In this document: in pieces, positions 52,038-62,079 of the stretch
Layout of the letters: each line of letters opens with the position of its first letter
How positions within the stretch are numbered: position 1 is the first letter of the stretch
Assembly: GCF_024220515.1 (NCBI RefSeq)
Contig: NZ_JAMXOT010000036.1
Coordinates: 33,326 to 97,325 of the forward strand
DNA length: 64,000 nt
Direction: 5' to 3'
DNA from: Oscillatoria sp. HE19RPO
GTDB lineage: Bacteria; Cyanobacteriota; Cyanobacteriia; Cyanobacteriales; Laspinemataceae
Notes under the pieces: model-generated
Told to the model about the DNA's origin: nothing
Databases searched by the model: none
Seen by the model: the letters and a program-made list of their open reading frames with translations, nothing else
Made by a program: the position numbers and the translations under genes

Positions 52038-52100
52038 GATGGGGGAGAATTGGGAGATGGGGGAGAATTGGGAGATGGGGGAGAATTGGGAGATGGGGGA
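52038..52100. repeat. 18-bp tandem repeat, 3.5 copies
   Basis: GATGGGGGAGAATTGGGA repeated three times exactly plus nine bases, between the ABC and hlyD genes. Noncoding. Confidence 0.85.
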
Positions 52101-52135
52101 TTTTGCCCTCATCTCTGATTCTGCCCATTTCATGC

Positions 52136-55100
52136 CTAGACTTGGGATTCCTGTTGTTGATACAGGCAATAGTAGAGACCTTTGAGAGCCATTAATTCAT
52201 CGTGAGTGCCTTGTTCCACCACTGCGCCTTGGTCCATCATCAGGATGACATCAGCTTTTTTGACGGTAGTCAGACGGTGGGTGATGAAAAAGACTGTGCG
52301 ACCCTTAAAGGCTTCGGCGAGGTTTTCGCAAACGAGGCGCTCGGAATTGTAGTCTAGGGCGCTGGTGGCTTCGTCCAAAATCAGGAGATGGGGATTTTGG
52401 AGGACCGTCCGGGCGATCGCAATCCGTTGGCGCTGACCCCCGGATAAGGAGGAACCCCGTTCTCCCACAATGGAGTTATATCCATTGGGCAGGGTCATAA
52501 TAAACTCGTGGGCAACCCCAATTTTGGCCGCTTCAATGATGTCATTGGTGGAGGCATCAGGATTGGTCAAGGCGATATTGTCCTGAACTGTCCCATTAAA
52601 CAGGAGGGTATCCTGGAGGACGACGCCAATTTGGCTGCGCAGGGAATACAATTCCACCTTAGATACATCATAGCCATCGAGCAGAATCCGACCGCCTGTG
52701 GGTTCATAAAGCCGTTGCAATAGCTTCATCAAGGTACTCTTACCGGAACCACTCTGACCGACAATGCCGACAAACTGACCCGGTTGAAACTCCAGGTTAA
52801 TGTTCGCCAATTGCAGCGATTTACTCTGGGGAAAGTGGAAGGACACATTTTCAAATCGGACTGCTCCCTCTACCGCAGGCATGGGGATATTGCTGCGGTC
52901 CTTCTCATCGGCCTCGGGATGCGCTTCTAAGATATCCCGCAGACGTTCAACGGACATGGCGGTTTCTTGGAAGGTTTGCCAGACTTGCACGAAGCGTAGC
53001 AGGGACCCGGTGACGTTGGAGGCGATAATCCGGAAGGCGATCAACTGACCCAAGGACATTTGGGGAGGGTCACTCAGCACTAAATGAGCACCGACCCAGA
53101 GCAGGGCCAGACCCGATGCTTTATTGAGTAAGGTACTGATGGAACTGGCGGTGGTGGAGGTGACGACGGTTTTAAAGCCAGCGCTGATATAGCGAGCATA
53201 GCGATCGTACCAACTCCACCGGGAGGTGAGTTCGATGTTCTGGGCCTTCACGGTTTGAATCCCGGAGAGGACCTCGACGAGATAGGACTGGGTATCCGCG
53301 TAACGCTCGGCCCGTTTGCGTAACAGCCGTTGGACAATGGGCGAGACCCCGGCGATTAACAGGGCCATCAGGGGGACGACGGCTAGGGCGACGGCGGTCA
53401 TCAGGAGGCTGTAGGAGAGCATGACGGCGATATAAATCACCGAAAATAAGGCATCGAGAACGACGGTGAGGGCGGTCCCGGTCAGGAATTGGCGAATTTT
53501 TTCCAGTTCGCTCACCCGTCCGGCGAGTTCACCGACGCGCCGTTGGTCAAAGTAGCCGAGGGGGAGTCGCAGCAGGTGGTCGATGACCTGGGACCCGAGG
53601 CTTAAGTCAATGCGGTTGGTGGTGTCTACGAATAAATAGGTCCGTAACCAGGTGAGGGCCCCTTCAAATACGGCGACTAAAACCATCAATAAGCCGAGGA
53701 TATTCAGGGTGTCTAGGCTTCTTTGACCGATGACTTTATCGATAATCACCTGGGTGATTAAGGGGTTGGCTAACCCAAAGAGTTGAACGAAGAAGGAGGC
53801 GAGGAAGACTTGGACTAGGACGCTTTTATATTTGCCGAGTTCGGGGAGGAACCACCAGAAGTTAAAGGTGTCTTGTTTGTCTTCGGCGGGAGGGACGAGG
53901 AGGAGGACCTGTTCGGTGCCTTCTTTGCCGTCTTCTGCTGGGGTGGAGAGTTGCCACTCCTGGATGAATTTTTGGGGTTTGCGGCGAATGATGCCTTTGG
54001 AGGGGATGGCGACAACGACTTCGCGATCGCTGACGCTGAATAAGAGGGCAAAGCTATTTTCCCAGCGAATCATTGCCGGTGCTTTGAGTCGGGAGAGGAC
54101 TTCCACTGGGACGGTGACTAACTGTCCGTTAAATCCCATCATGGCGGCGACGGACCCACAGGATTGCAGGGTCAGTTTGCCGTGGGAGTTGTATTGATTT
54201 TCCAAGACGCGCTGCACCACGTCACGGCGCACCCGAATCTGGTATTGTTTCCCCAACATTTGAAAACAGGCCAAAGACCCTTGGATGGGGCCTTTTCCCC
54301 GCATGAAGGGATATTTAACTTTGCCCCGGGGGGTGTTTTCTTCGGCTTCCATCACCGGGGGGCGATCGGGGGCGTAGGGAATGGCATCGACGACTGTCGG
54401 GGTGACAGTTGGCGTCGGGGCGATCGCGCTATGGGAATCGGCGATCGCACCCCCATTGTCCTGGGGAGTCACCGGCTCTCCCGCCACATCAAACAGGGGT
54501 AAGCCCACGACTCTAGCCCCATCGGGACAAGGGAGCTTGCCAATGGTGTTGGCATCCACCATCAGGCGGCTGCCTTTTTCAAATTCACCGATGGTCCCGC
54601 TGCTGAGAAACCAGAGATGCTCGCGATCGAGTTCGGTAAGATTGGCTTTCCCTTTGGGGATGTTGATGACCACCGCCCGGGGTTGGAATTGCAGGGTCAA
54701 GTCTTTGGCATTGGTCGTGGCATCGGCTCGGCGCTGAAGTTCCCCGGAGAGCAGCTCAAACACCTCATTCAAGGCCGCCTGTTGCTCAAAGGCTTCTCGC
54801 AGAGCGTTTTCCGATTTCACCTGTTCTAGGAACGTACTGGCCCGGATGCAGACACAAATCACTTCCCGAGAGGCGATCGCACTATCTACAGCTACCCCTC
54901 GAATCAAGCTACCCCACCCGAGAATTTCTCCCGGACCGGCTAACCGCAAACTGACCATGCTTTGACTGCGTTGGTCATGGGCCAATTCCCGCACTTGGCC
55001 CTCGTAAATCACCGCCACTTGAGTCGGCATTTTGCCCAACTCAAAAATCGGTTGACCCGTCCGATACCGCAACAGTTCGCAATGGGTGGCCAGATTTTCC

Positions 55101-55183
55101 AAAGCCCGATCGCCGAGGCGATTAAATGGGGCCGTTTTCTTTAAAAATTCTGAAATTTGAGAGAGATCGATTGTTGATGTCAT
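52136..55183 (-). CDS. Type I secretion ABC transporter with cNMP-binding and inactive C39-like domains
   Basis: 1015 residues from ATG 55183 (MTSTIDLSQISEFLKK). A cyclic-nucleotide-binding-type domain covers about 1-150 (PIFELGKMPTQVAVIYEGQV). A linker with Pro/Thr follows, then a C39-peptidase-like domain (about 300-430). Its usual DCGxAC is replaced by GSLACFQML, so the catalytic Cys is lost, as in HlyB-type transporters that only dock their substrate. The six-helix membrane domain (about 450-740) and ATPase domain (about 770-1005) follow, with Walker A GQSGSGKST, signature LSGGQRQR and Walker B LLILDEATSALD. Exports an unprocessed protein with a C-terminal signal (inference). An upstream in-frame start at 55258 lies inside the PPIase gene. 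It resembles the HetC type of exporter in layout. Confidence 0.93.
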   Translation of the reverse strand: MTSTIDLSQISEFLKKTAPFNRLGDRALENLATHCELLRYRTGQPIFELGKMPTQVAVIYEGQVRELAHDQRSQSMVSLRLAGPGEILGWGSLIRGVAVDSAIASREVICVCIRASTFLEQVKSENALREAFEQQAALNEVFELLSGELQRRADATTNAKDLTLQFQPRAVVINIPKGKANLTELDREHLWFLSSGTIGEFEKGSRLMVDANTIGKLPCPDGARVVGLPLFDVAGEPVTPQDNGGAIADSHSAIAPTPTVTPTVVDAIPYAPDRPPVMEAEENTPRGKVKYPFMRGKGPIQGSLACFQMLGKQYQIRVRRDVVQRVLENQYNSHGKLTLQSCGSVAAMMGFNGQLVTVPVEVLSRLKAPAMIRWENSFALLFSVSDREVVVAIPSKGIIRRKPQKFIQEWQLSTPAEDGKEGTEQVLLLVPPAEDKQDTFNFWWFLPELGKYKSVLVQVFLASFFVQLFGLANPLITQVIIDKVIGQRSLDTLNILGLLMVLVAVFEGALTWLRTYLFVDTTNRIDLSLGSQVIDHLLRLPLGYFDQRRVGELAGRVSELEKIRQFLTGTALTVVLDALFSVIYIAVMLSYSLLMTAVALAVVPLMALLIAGVSPIVQRLLRKRAERYADTQSYLVEVLSGIQTVKAQNIELTSRWSWYDRYARYISAGFKTVVTSTTASSISTLLNKASGLALLWVGAHLVLSDPPQMSLGQLIAFRIIASNVTGSLLRFVQVWQTFQETAMSVERLRDILEAHPEADEKDRSNIPMPAVEGAVRFENVSFHFPQSKSLQLANINLEFQPGQFVGIVGQSGSGKSTLMKLLQRLYEPTGGRILLDGYDVSKVELYSLRSQIGVVLQDTLLFNGTVQDNIALTNPDASTNDIIEAAKIGVAHEFIMTLPNGYNSIVGERGSSLSGGQRQRIAIARTVLQNPHLLILDEATSALDYNSERLVCENLAEAFKGRTVFFITHRLTTVKKADVILMMDQGAVVEQGTHDELMALKGLYYCLYQQQESQV

Positions 55184-55203
55184 GATGAAACGTTCCGAAG
55201 CGC

Positions 55204-55944
55204 CTAACCCGCGATAGACTGCAATGACCCGACTTTTTGCACCTGTTCTCGCCACCAAACTTCAAACATTTCGTCGATTAATTGCCGACGCATATTGTCA
55301 TCCAGTTGGGCTGGAATAAATTTTTCCAATCGAATAATCACAAACCATACATCCAATTGTCGAGGCGGCCAGAGTTGCCCCGGTTGACTAATCGATAACA
55401 GTTTACCAATCAGGGGATGGGGTTGAGAGACCGCCACAGGACCCAGTAATCCCCCCGTTCGGCTTTCTGGGCCTTTTGAGTATTCGGCAGCCGCATCTGC
55501 AAAGCTTTGTTCCCCTTCAGAAATCCGAAAGTAGATTTCTTGGGCCAGACCCGCATCCTGAGTGCGAATTAAGGAGTAAACGACTTTATCCAAGTCGCTT
55601 TTGCGGGTCATAAAATAACTTTGAACTTTTGGCCCCCAGGTTGTTCTCTTGAATTTTTCTATCAATATCTGTCGCACCACAGACTCCTGCATCTGTTCTT
55701 CGGTCATGCCTTGGCTTTTGAGCCACGCCTCCCGGATTTCAGGGGAGGTGAGCTTTTGCTGCACAGCAAAGTCTTCAAGCGCTCTTAAGCGTTCTTCATC
55801 GCTTACCGTGATATTCGCCTCGGCGATTCCTTGATCTAGGACGACACCCCGACAAAATTGCTGATCTAACTGATACCGCTTTAATAAGGCGGGTATGTCT
55901 TCGGCTTTAATCGTTATGTCGCCAACTTGGAAAAGGTCACTCAT
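55204..55944 (-). CDS. Parvulin-type peptidyl-prolyl isomerase
   Basis: 246 residues from ATG 55944, preceded by GAGG at 6 bases. The N-terminal half is a SurA-like helical chaperone part. The parvulin core (about 115-220) has FADAAAEYSKGPESRTGGLL, then GPVAVSQ and QLDVWFVIIRLEKF. No signal peptide. In cyanobacteria such genes often precede T1SS genes, and here the ABC gene starts 20 bases after its stop. It may help keep the exported protein unfolded or fold the transporter. Operon order: PPIase, ABC, HlyD. Confidence 0.88.
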   Translation of the reverse strand: MSDLFQVGDITIKAEDIPALLKRYQLDQQFCRGVVLDQGIAEANITVSDEERLRALEDFAVQQKLTSPEIREAWLKSQGMTEEQMQESVVRQILIEKFKRTTWGPKVQSYFMTRKSDLDKVVYSLIRTQDAGLAQEIYFRISEGEQSFADAAAEYSKGPESRTGGLLGPVAVSQPHPLIGKLLSISQPGQLWPPRQLDVWFVIIRLEKFIPAQLDDNMRRQLIDEMFEVWWREQVQKVGSLQSIAG

Positions 55945-56416
55945 GTTCAACCTCTACAAGACCACAAATATAACCAATCCTAGTTGGCATTGCCAGCACT
56001 TTTTGTTTCCTGAATTGAGTTTGGGTTGGGTTTCGGGCAATTGGGTGATGCTCTCCCATCATAAACAGCCGTTCATACTCGCTTGGATGGCAGTCTTGGA
56101 ACGGGTCCATATAAATTTACCCGTTCGGGCAAGATGAAGGAAGCTAGTTAGGATGAAGGATTAACTGCACCTTTGAACATTGCGTCCATCGCTCATCCCC
56201 TCGTTGCTCCCGTTGTTGTCTGACCCTTACCGATTGACGTTGCTGCCCTGAAAAAAATTTTGACGGCTATTTACTATCTTAGTAGATACTTTATTGAGTT
56301 CTCTCTACTACTGGGGACGCTAGTCAACCGGGATTGGTTTCTTTACACAGGTTGCCCAACTGAACCCCGATCCCCACAGTTGATGTCCCTCTAGGCTATT
56401 TTTCCTTCCCCTGGGC
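55945..56416. other. Spacer upstream of the secretion operon
   Basis: No credible gene. Must contain the promoter for the minus-strand PPIase-ABC-hlyD operon. I see no palindrome or promoter that I would assign. Confidence 0.5.
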
Positions 56417-59400
56417 TCAATTTGGGTTTTGAACCAGTTTTTCCAAGAGTGCTCCGATTTTGGCGGAATAAGCTCGGGTATCCAGACAGGGACCTGTATT
56501 GCCCTGGTGAAGTTGCTGCCGATACTGTTCTCGTTGCCTCGGGTTCGTCCCTAGGGACACAGCTAAGTCAATGTAGGCAGATTCACTTTGAGCAATCCAT
56601 TCTCCAAGCTGTAACTCTCGCAATAGGGCAGGCGATCGCCGGGTTTGGGGCGCTTCCCCCTCCCGAACTACCATCGGCAGTCCGACTTCTAACGGATCCA
56701 CTAAGGACAAATCCCCAGTATCCGGATAAGCATCTAAATACAAATCCGCTTGCTGCAAACAGTTTTTCAACTCCTCCAAAGAATTCAACTGCTCTATGAC
56801 TACGAACCGCCTGGCGTCAATTCCATATCTCTGGAATACCATTTGGGTCTGATTGTCGTAGGGACTGGTGCGATAAAATTTGGCCCCCATTGCTCCAAAG
56901 GGATATAACACCAATATCGAATTAGGCACTGCCGCCAAAATTTTGGCCCAGGTTTCTCGAATCTGAGGACCGATTTTGTTGGTACTGGCCCCAGAAATGA
57001 AGATGACGGTTCCCTCGGAAGTCCCCCAACGGTGGCGCGTCGGTGGGATTTGCTCTGGTGTCCGGGTTTGGGGACGGGCGAAACAGAGTCCGGACCCTTC
57101 TATGGTGACCACTCGTTCCTGATAGTAGTCTTGGAACTTGGGTCCTGCCATCAAATCCCCGGTAATGTAGTAATCCATCTGGCGCAGTCCGGTGGTGGTG
57201 GGGACCCAGGCCCCGGTACATTGGATCCGGGCCAAGCGGTGGCAAGCTAAGGCGGCGATCGCATTGGTATTGCTGGAAATGTCGCTACCAATTAGCAGAA
57301 TATCCAACTCATCCCCGCGAATTTTCTCCACTTGGTCCCTCAATTTCTGGGGCAGTTTCACCAAGCTATCTGCACAATTTTGGCAGGTTTGTTGCATGGG
57401 GGTCTCTTGCGATGCGACTGCATACAACCGGACCTCAAATTTCTCTCGGTCTAAATGCTCAAAGGCAGCCAAAGTGACCACGGTTTCCTTCGCCGCAAAA
57501 AAGTTATGTTGCAGAATTCCCAAGCGAATTTTCTCCCGAGAAGGAGGACGCGGGGGACAATCATAATCCAGGGTCTGCCCCAAATTTTTTAGGGTCAATT
57601 CCAGAATTTCCCCCCGTTTTTGGGCAATTTCCAACCCATTCCCTTCCCAAGCGGATAGGGCTTTAAAATTATGGGATTGGATAAAACATAAGGCAATATA
57701 CCGCCACAACTCTGAATGGGGATTTTGCACCATAAAGGAATGGAGGTAATTGACCAATCCCTGAATGTAGTGAAAGTATTGTTCCGGTTCTCCTAGTTCC
57801 GAAAAGGCACTGGGGGCTTCAAATAGAAAGCGCCAAAAATCCGCAAAAAACCACTTAGGAATCGCCGCGCCGTTATAGGGTAACGGAAGTTGATAGGCAT
57901 CTCGATATAACATCGCCACGAGAAAGGATTGCATCGCTTTGGGCTGATCCAATCGGGGGCTGATTTCTGAAATTAATCGTTGGACTAACTCTCTTTCACT
58001 GTCCGTCAAGGGTTCATTTTTTACCCCTTTATCGAGTAGAATTTTCGCATCGATACCGACGCCACTCAAATAGCTGAGTTTGAGTCGATCGCCGGTTAAA
58101 CTCAACCAGCGATCGGCGATTTGCTCTCGCAGGGGTCGCAAACAGGCGGGTTCATACTTCCTCGGCACTTTGGCATCATGCAAAATCGGTTCGCTATTCC
58201 AAGGGTCGTAAGGAATCAGGGATTGAGAAGACAATTGGGGACGCATGAAGCAGTTTCCCCGGCGATTGAGCATGGAGGCGACAAAGGAGAAGGTACTGTT
58301 AGAAATAGCTAGGATATCGCAGTGAGTTAGTAAGTAAAAATCGGGATAAAAGTCGGCTTTTGGTAAGTCGGCCCCTAGGGATTTGGCAGTAACAGGTTGA
58401 TATTCGGCAAAATGCGGCAGGACCTTGGACGGTTCGTCACTGGCAATGAATAAAACAGGTTGTTCCAAAGTGTCCCAGATTTGAGCTAACCAGGTTTTAT
58501 ACCAGACTAGGGGGGCGATGAAAAAGTAAGAAAAGCCATAATCTTTGAGTCGGATATGCAATCCGATAATGGTTTTGCCTTGGGAAAGGAGGCGATCGCG
58601 CACCGGAAGCAGTTGTTGTTTGACTTCCAGAACGGGTTCAAACAGGCGACAAAACTCGTCTTTATATTGGGCATAATACTGAGTATGAAACTGAAAATAC
58701 CCCCAAATATCGACATTTTTTAAGGGAATTTCCCGTTGCAAAATCGGTGAGTCATCCGGGCGGGTACTGACATCTTTAACTTCGGGTAAATTTTTAGACA
58801 AGGGGGGGTCTTGATGTCCAAATAAATACTGTCCAATCCACTCGGGAGTTTCTATCCGCCGATGATGGGTTTGAGCATAAAGTTTCAAAAACCCATACTG
58901 AAACAGTTGATTAGCAAACCGTCCATTAGTACCCAGGGTAGACAGGGTAATTAAGGGCTTTTTGACATAAAACGCATCCCCCCAGGACGGATGATAGGGG
59001 GTCACCGTTGCCACGCGCTCAAAGTCGGATTCTGCTAATAATTCATCGATTTGGTCAATTAACTGCGCCCCTTCATACAGTTCCTCGTAATTGACTTCGG
59101 TATTAATCGCGTCGATATGTTGCAGCAGATTTTTTGCGCCTTGAAGGGCTAAAAATTCTGCACCTTGGATATCTAAATTCAACAGATTAAAATCCCCTGG
59201 ATTCAACCTTAATTCTTCTAGCAGAGTATCCAGGGTTTTACATTGGACCTGAATTTGATGGGTTTCTTGAATCTCAGGATAATATTCTTTCACCCGTTTC
59301 AAGGGTAAAATAGAACTAGCTGCATCCATTGAGGTGACGTGCAAGGTGGCAGTTCCATTGACATTGGAAATGGCACAATTCACCCCGATGAGGTTGGGAA

Positions 59401-61138
59401 CGCCACTCACTTTGGCTTTTAAGACCTTAAAAACTGCTGGATTGGCTTCAATCAATAAGGTCTTTTTGATGCCCATCTCATAATAGTTTTTGAGTTCTTC
59501 ACCTTCATTTGCCCCCACATGAATGACTCCCCGAGGGGTGATAGAATGCTCCTCTAAGAGTTGGGATAAGTCCAACATTTTGGGTTTAGAATGCGCCCTC
59601 TCTGGACTAGAAGGAATCTCCGGATCTTGGGGACTCTTCTGGGGATAAAAACTAGAAATAAACCCTTCTAAATCGTCTAAATTTAGAAAATTAGATAAAA
59701 GAGTTGTACAAACTTTAGGGAAACTTTTAACCCCGGAAAAGGTTTGGATCGGTGCGATTAAGGACCGATTGATGGTAGGAAAGGGACCGGGTACATCATG
59801 GAGAACAACTACTCCCCGATCCGCTAATAGGGTATGGGCCAATTCTAAACAGAGATTGCGAACGGGACAACCGGGATATGTGCGACCTTTAATAGTTACT
59901 TCGTCCTGGCGATCGCCTGCATCGATAAAGATAATATCAAAATAGCCTGGGCCATATTTCAGGGGATATTCGCAATACTCTAAAATCTCGGATTCAGTCC
60001 AGCAATGTCCCCCTAAATAGGCTTTTCCTTCTTCACTTTTAACCTCAATTAATCGATAGTCAATGTCGATGTCTTGAGCAGATTTGACGATGGGTGCGAA
60101 TTTTTCATACCATCCCGCATTGTCTTCGACAGACACGATTTGCTGACAGACTAATGATTTGATAAACTGCTCGGTGTTACATCCAGGTCCATATTCTAAG
60201 ACGCGCAACGGACGACGTTTTATTTTGTACTGATGAATGATGACATAAGGCAGAATATATTTAAAGGAATGGACAATTTTAGATGAACCTAGATTGACCA
60301 AACTTTGCGCTAATTTGTTAGAATAATTAAGATAAGGCTGACAAATGGAGTCTAAGTTAATTTGGGAGGTGATGTCGCGAGTTTTGCAGGCGATCGCATT
60401 GCCGACATGGGACAGGGGATGAAAAATATCTGCAAAATTAGTAATCTCTTGCAGCGCAAAAGAACAGGGACGGGGTAACTCCCGGTCAATTAGCACTAAC
60501 CATTCATATCCCAGGGCTTTTAGTACCTCTAAACAATCCAGGGTACTCTGAAAATATTTGGGGTTCCATCCCCCTTCTTGACTCTGGCGATCGCCTCCCC
60601 CACCATATTCAAATTGCACCAAACTCGGTAACGTTTGGGGGGGAATCTCCCGCAGTCCATTAATAATGCCAAATTCACTGCCTTCTGTATCAACTTTTAA
60701 AAGAGAAATCCGTTCAATTCCCCGATTTTGTAGTAAAGTTTTTAAGGTAAACGCAGGCACATTCAGGCTGGCGGGGGTTCTCCTCTGACTGGGAGACTCA
60801 GACTGTTGCGGGTTAACCACTCCCCACCAATCCGGATTTAAGGAGTTCAAATTGACATTTAGCTGACCTTGGTATTCCCCCAAATACAGAGTAACTTCCC
60901 CATTTTTTTCAGCGATCGCCGCTTGTTCCAGGGGGACATTCAACTGCTGACAAGTAACCCGTAATTCCTCTGCCGGGGCGGGTTCCACCGCTAATGTGGG
61001 AAACCCCGCCTTGACAAAATCCTCAAAATAATAATCCTGGGTTCCTACCCCAATTTCAATCGCCGTCCCGTGACGGTTTGGATCTAAAATTGTGGCAAAG
61101 GTCGTCATTAACTGTCGCGAACAAGCCTCAAACTTCAT
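56417..61138 (-). CDS. 1573-residue multidomain methyltransferase/glycosyltransferase
   Basis: Five domains can be read in order. (1) FkbM methyltransferase, about 1-255, with AIEIGVGTQD and LKVDTEGSEFG. (2) A second Rossmann methyltransferase-like domain, about 260-495, with VLEYGPGCNTEQF and DIIFIDAGDR. (3) Another FkbM domain, about 520-725, with VIHVGANEGEEL and LLNLDIQGAEF. (4) A GT11-like (alpha-1,2-fucosyltransferase) domain, about 728-1010, with GTNGRFANQLFQYGF and LHIRLKDYG, the HxRxxD-type donor motif. (5) An SPINDLY/O-GlcNAc-transferase-like C-terminal domain, about 1200-1565, preceded by a helical region. It would build and methylate a glycan on a surface polymer or protein. No signal peptide or TM helix. 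Its ATG is only 23 bases from the divergent ATG at 61162. Confidence 0.85.
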   Translation of the reverse strand: MKFEACSRQLMTTFATILDPNRHGTAIEIGVGTQDYYFEDFVKAGFPTLAVEPAPAEELRVTCQQLNVPLEQAAIAEKNGEVTLYLGEYQGQLNVNLNSLNPDWWGVVNPQQSESPSQRRTPASLNVPAFTLKTLLQNRGIERISLLKVDTEGSEFGIINGLREIPPQTLPSLVQFEYGGGGDRQSQEGGWNPKYFQSTLDCLEVLKALGYEWLVLIDRELPRPCSFALQEITNFADIFHPLSHVGNAIACKTRDITSQINLDSICQPYLNYSNKLAQSLVNLGSSKIVHSFKYILPYVIIHQYKIKRRPLRVLEYGPGCNTEQFIKSLVCQQIVSVEDNAGWYEKFAPIVKSAQDIDIDYRLIEVKSEEGKAYLGGHCWTESEILEYCEYPLKYGPGYFDIIFIDAGDRQDEVTIKGRTYPGCPVRNLCLELAHTLLADRGVVVLHDVPGPFPTINRSLIAPIQTFSGVKSFPKVCTTLLSNFLNLDDLEGFISSFYPQKSPQDPEIPSSPERAHSKPKMLDLSQLLEEHSITPRGVIHVGANEGEELKNYYEMGIKKTLLIEANPAVFKVLKAKVSGVPNLIGVNCAISNVNGTATLHVTSMDAASSILPLKRVKEYYPEIQETHQIQVQCKTLDTLLEELRLNPGDFNLLNLDIQGAEFLALQGAKNLLQHIDAINTEVNYEELYEGAQLIDQIDELLAESDFERVATVTPYHPSWGDAFYVKKPLITLSTLGTNGRFANQLFQYGFLKLYAQTHHRRIETPEWIGQYLFGHQDPPLSKNLPEVKDVSTRPDDSPILQREIPLKNVDIWGYFQFHTQYYAQYKDEFCRLFEPVLEVKQQLLPVRDRLLSQGKTIIGLHIRLKDYGFSYFFIAPLVWYKTWLAQIWDTLEQPVLFIASDEPSKVLPHFAEYQPVTAKSLGADLPKADFYPDFYLLTHCDILAISNSTFSFVASMLNRRGNCFMRPQLSSQSLIPYDPWNSEPILHDAKVPRKYEPACLRPLREQIADRWLSLTGDRLKLSYLSGVGIDAKILLDKGVKNEPLTDSERELVQRLISEISPRLDQPKAMQSFLVAMLYRDAYQLPLPYNGAAIPKWFFADFWRFLFEAPSAFSELGEPEQYFHYIQGLVNYLHSFMVQNPHSELWRYIALCFIQSHNFKALSAWEGNGLEIAQKRGEILELTLKNLGQTLDYDCPPRPPSREKIRLGILQHNFFAAKETVVTLAAFEHLDREKFEVRLYAVASQETPMQQTCQNCADSLVKLPQKLRDQVEKIRGDELDILLIGSDISSNTNAIAALACHRLARIQCTGAWVPTTTGLRQMDYYITGDLMAGPKFQDYYQERVVTIEGSGLCFARPQTRTPEQIPPTRHRWGTSEGTVIFISGASTNKIGPQIRETWAKILAAVPNSILVLYPFGAMGAKFYRTSPYDNQTQMVFQRYGIDARRFVVIEQLNSLEELKNCLQQADLYLDAYPDTGDLSLVDPLEVGLPMVVREGEAPQTRRSPALLRELQLGEWIAQSESAYIDLAVSLGTNPRQREQYRQQLHQGNTGPCLDTRAYSAKIGALLEKLVQNPN

Positions 61139-61161
61139 CGGAATTAAAGCCTAAAATTTCT

Positions 61162-62031
61162 ATGCGGATCCTATTTACCCTGGCTCACTTTTTCAACCCG
61201 GATGGGATTGGCAAATATGGTGCTCAACGCAATGATCCAGACCCTCGCATCCAAGCACTCACCCAAAACCTCACCGCATTGCACCAGTTATTTGGAAACT
61301 CCCAGTATGCCACGGATTATGCCAAGCGGGTTGCGATCGGCGCCAATCAATCCCTACAGACTGACATTGAGATTGTGATTTGCACGACCCAAGGCTACCA
61401 TATTCTCGATCGCCTGCCTCTGCCTGCCCATTTATGGACCCATCACCCCACGGATGCCGAACCCCTACTGCTGGGATTTGAATGTCAGGCACTCTTGAAA
61501 GAACGCTTAGGCGGGTATGATTATTACTGTTTTCTGGAAGATGACCTAATTTTGCAGGACCCCTGGTTTTTTATCAAGCTGAATTGGTTTACCCAACAAG
61601 CAGGCGATCGCCATCTCCTCCAACCCAACCGCTATGAACAATCCACCCACCCCGGCATCGGCAAAACCTACATCGATGGGGAACTCCACCCCCAAATTAC
61701 GGCACCCTATCAAAATGTTCGCGAACAACCCCAACTTACTGGCATCATTATGGGGCAATCTGTCACCTTTAAACGCACTTGTAATCCCCATTCCGGCTGT
61801 TATTTCTTAAATGCCCGACAGATGGAATACTGGGTGCAGCAACCCTATTTTTTAGACCGCGATACTCGGTTTGTGGGTCCTTTGGAAAGTGCGGCGACTT
61901 TGGGAATTATGCGGACGTTTAAGGTTTATAAACCGGCACCTCCGATGGCTAATTTTTTGGAAGTGGAGCATTTTGGAAGGGTTTGGAGTGACAAAATTAG
62001 GAAGTTGGTGAGGTGGGAGGGGGAGATTTGA
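61162..62031 (+). CDS. Uncharacterised glycosyltransferase-like protein
   Basis: 289 residues from ATG 61162 (MRILFTLAHFFNPDGIGKYG). FLEDDLILQDPWFF resembles the DxD metal and donor site of GT-A enzymes. The C-terminal part has PYFLDRDTRFVGPLESAATL, reminiscent of the end of GT families acting on surface glycans. I do not recognise the family. The frame extends upstream inside the divergent giant gene, which has no bearing on the start. It lies 48 bases before the MT-GT gene, on the same strand, so both probably act on the same glycan as the giant protein. Confidence 0.65.
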   Translation: MRILFTLAHFFNPDGIGKYGAQRNDPDPRIQALTQNLTALHQLFGNSQYATDYAKRVAIGANQSLQTDIEIVICTTQGYHILDRLPLPAHLWTHHPTDAEPLLLGFECQALLKERLGGYDYYCFLEDDLILQDPWFFIKLNWFTQQAGDRHLLQPNRYEQSTHPGIGKTYIDGELHPQITAPYQNVREQPQLTGIIMGQSVTFKRTCNPHSGCYFLNARQMEYWVQQPYFLDRDTRFVGPLESAATLGIMRTFKVYKPAPPMANFLEVEHFGRVWSDKIRKLVRWEGEI

Positions 62032-62079
62032 ACCACGGATTTCACGGATTTTCACGGAAGGGATTTAGAGAAGAGATTT

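Noticed and set aside
52038..52100. Possible CRISPR-like array
   Set aside because: The 18-bp units are directly adjacent with no spacers and only 3.5 copies; it is a plain tandem repeat. No cas gene or CRISPR repeat is seen anywhere in the window.
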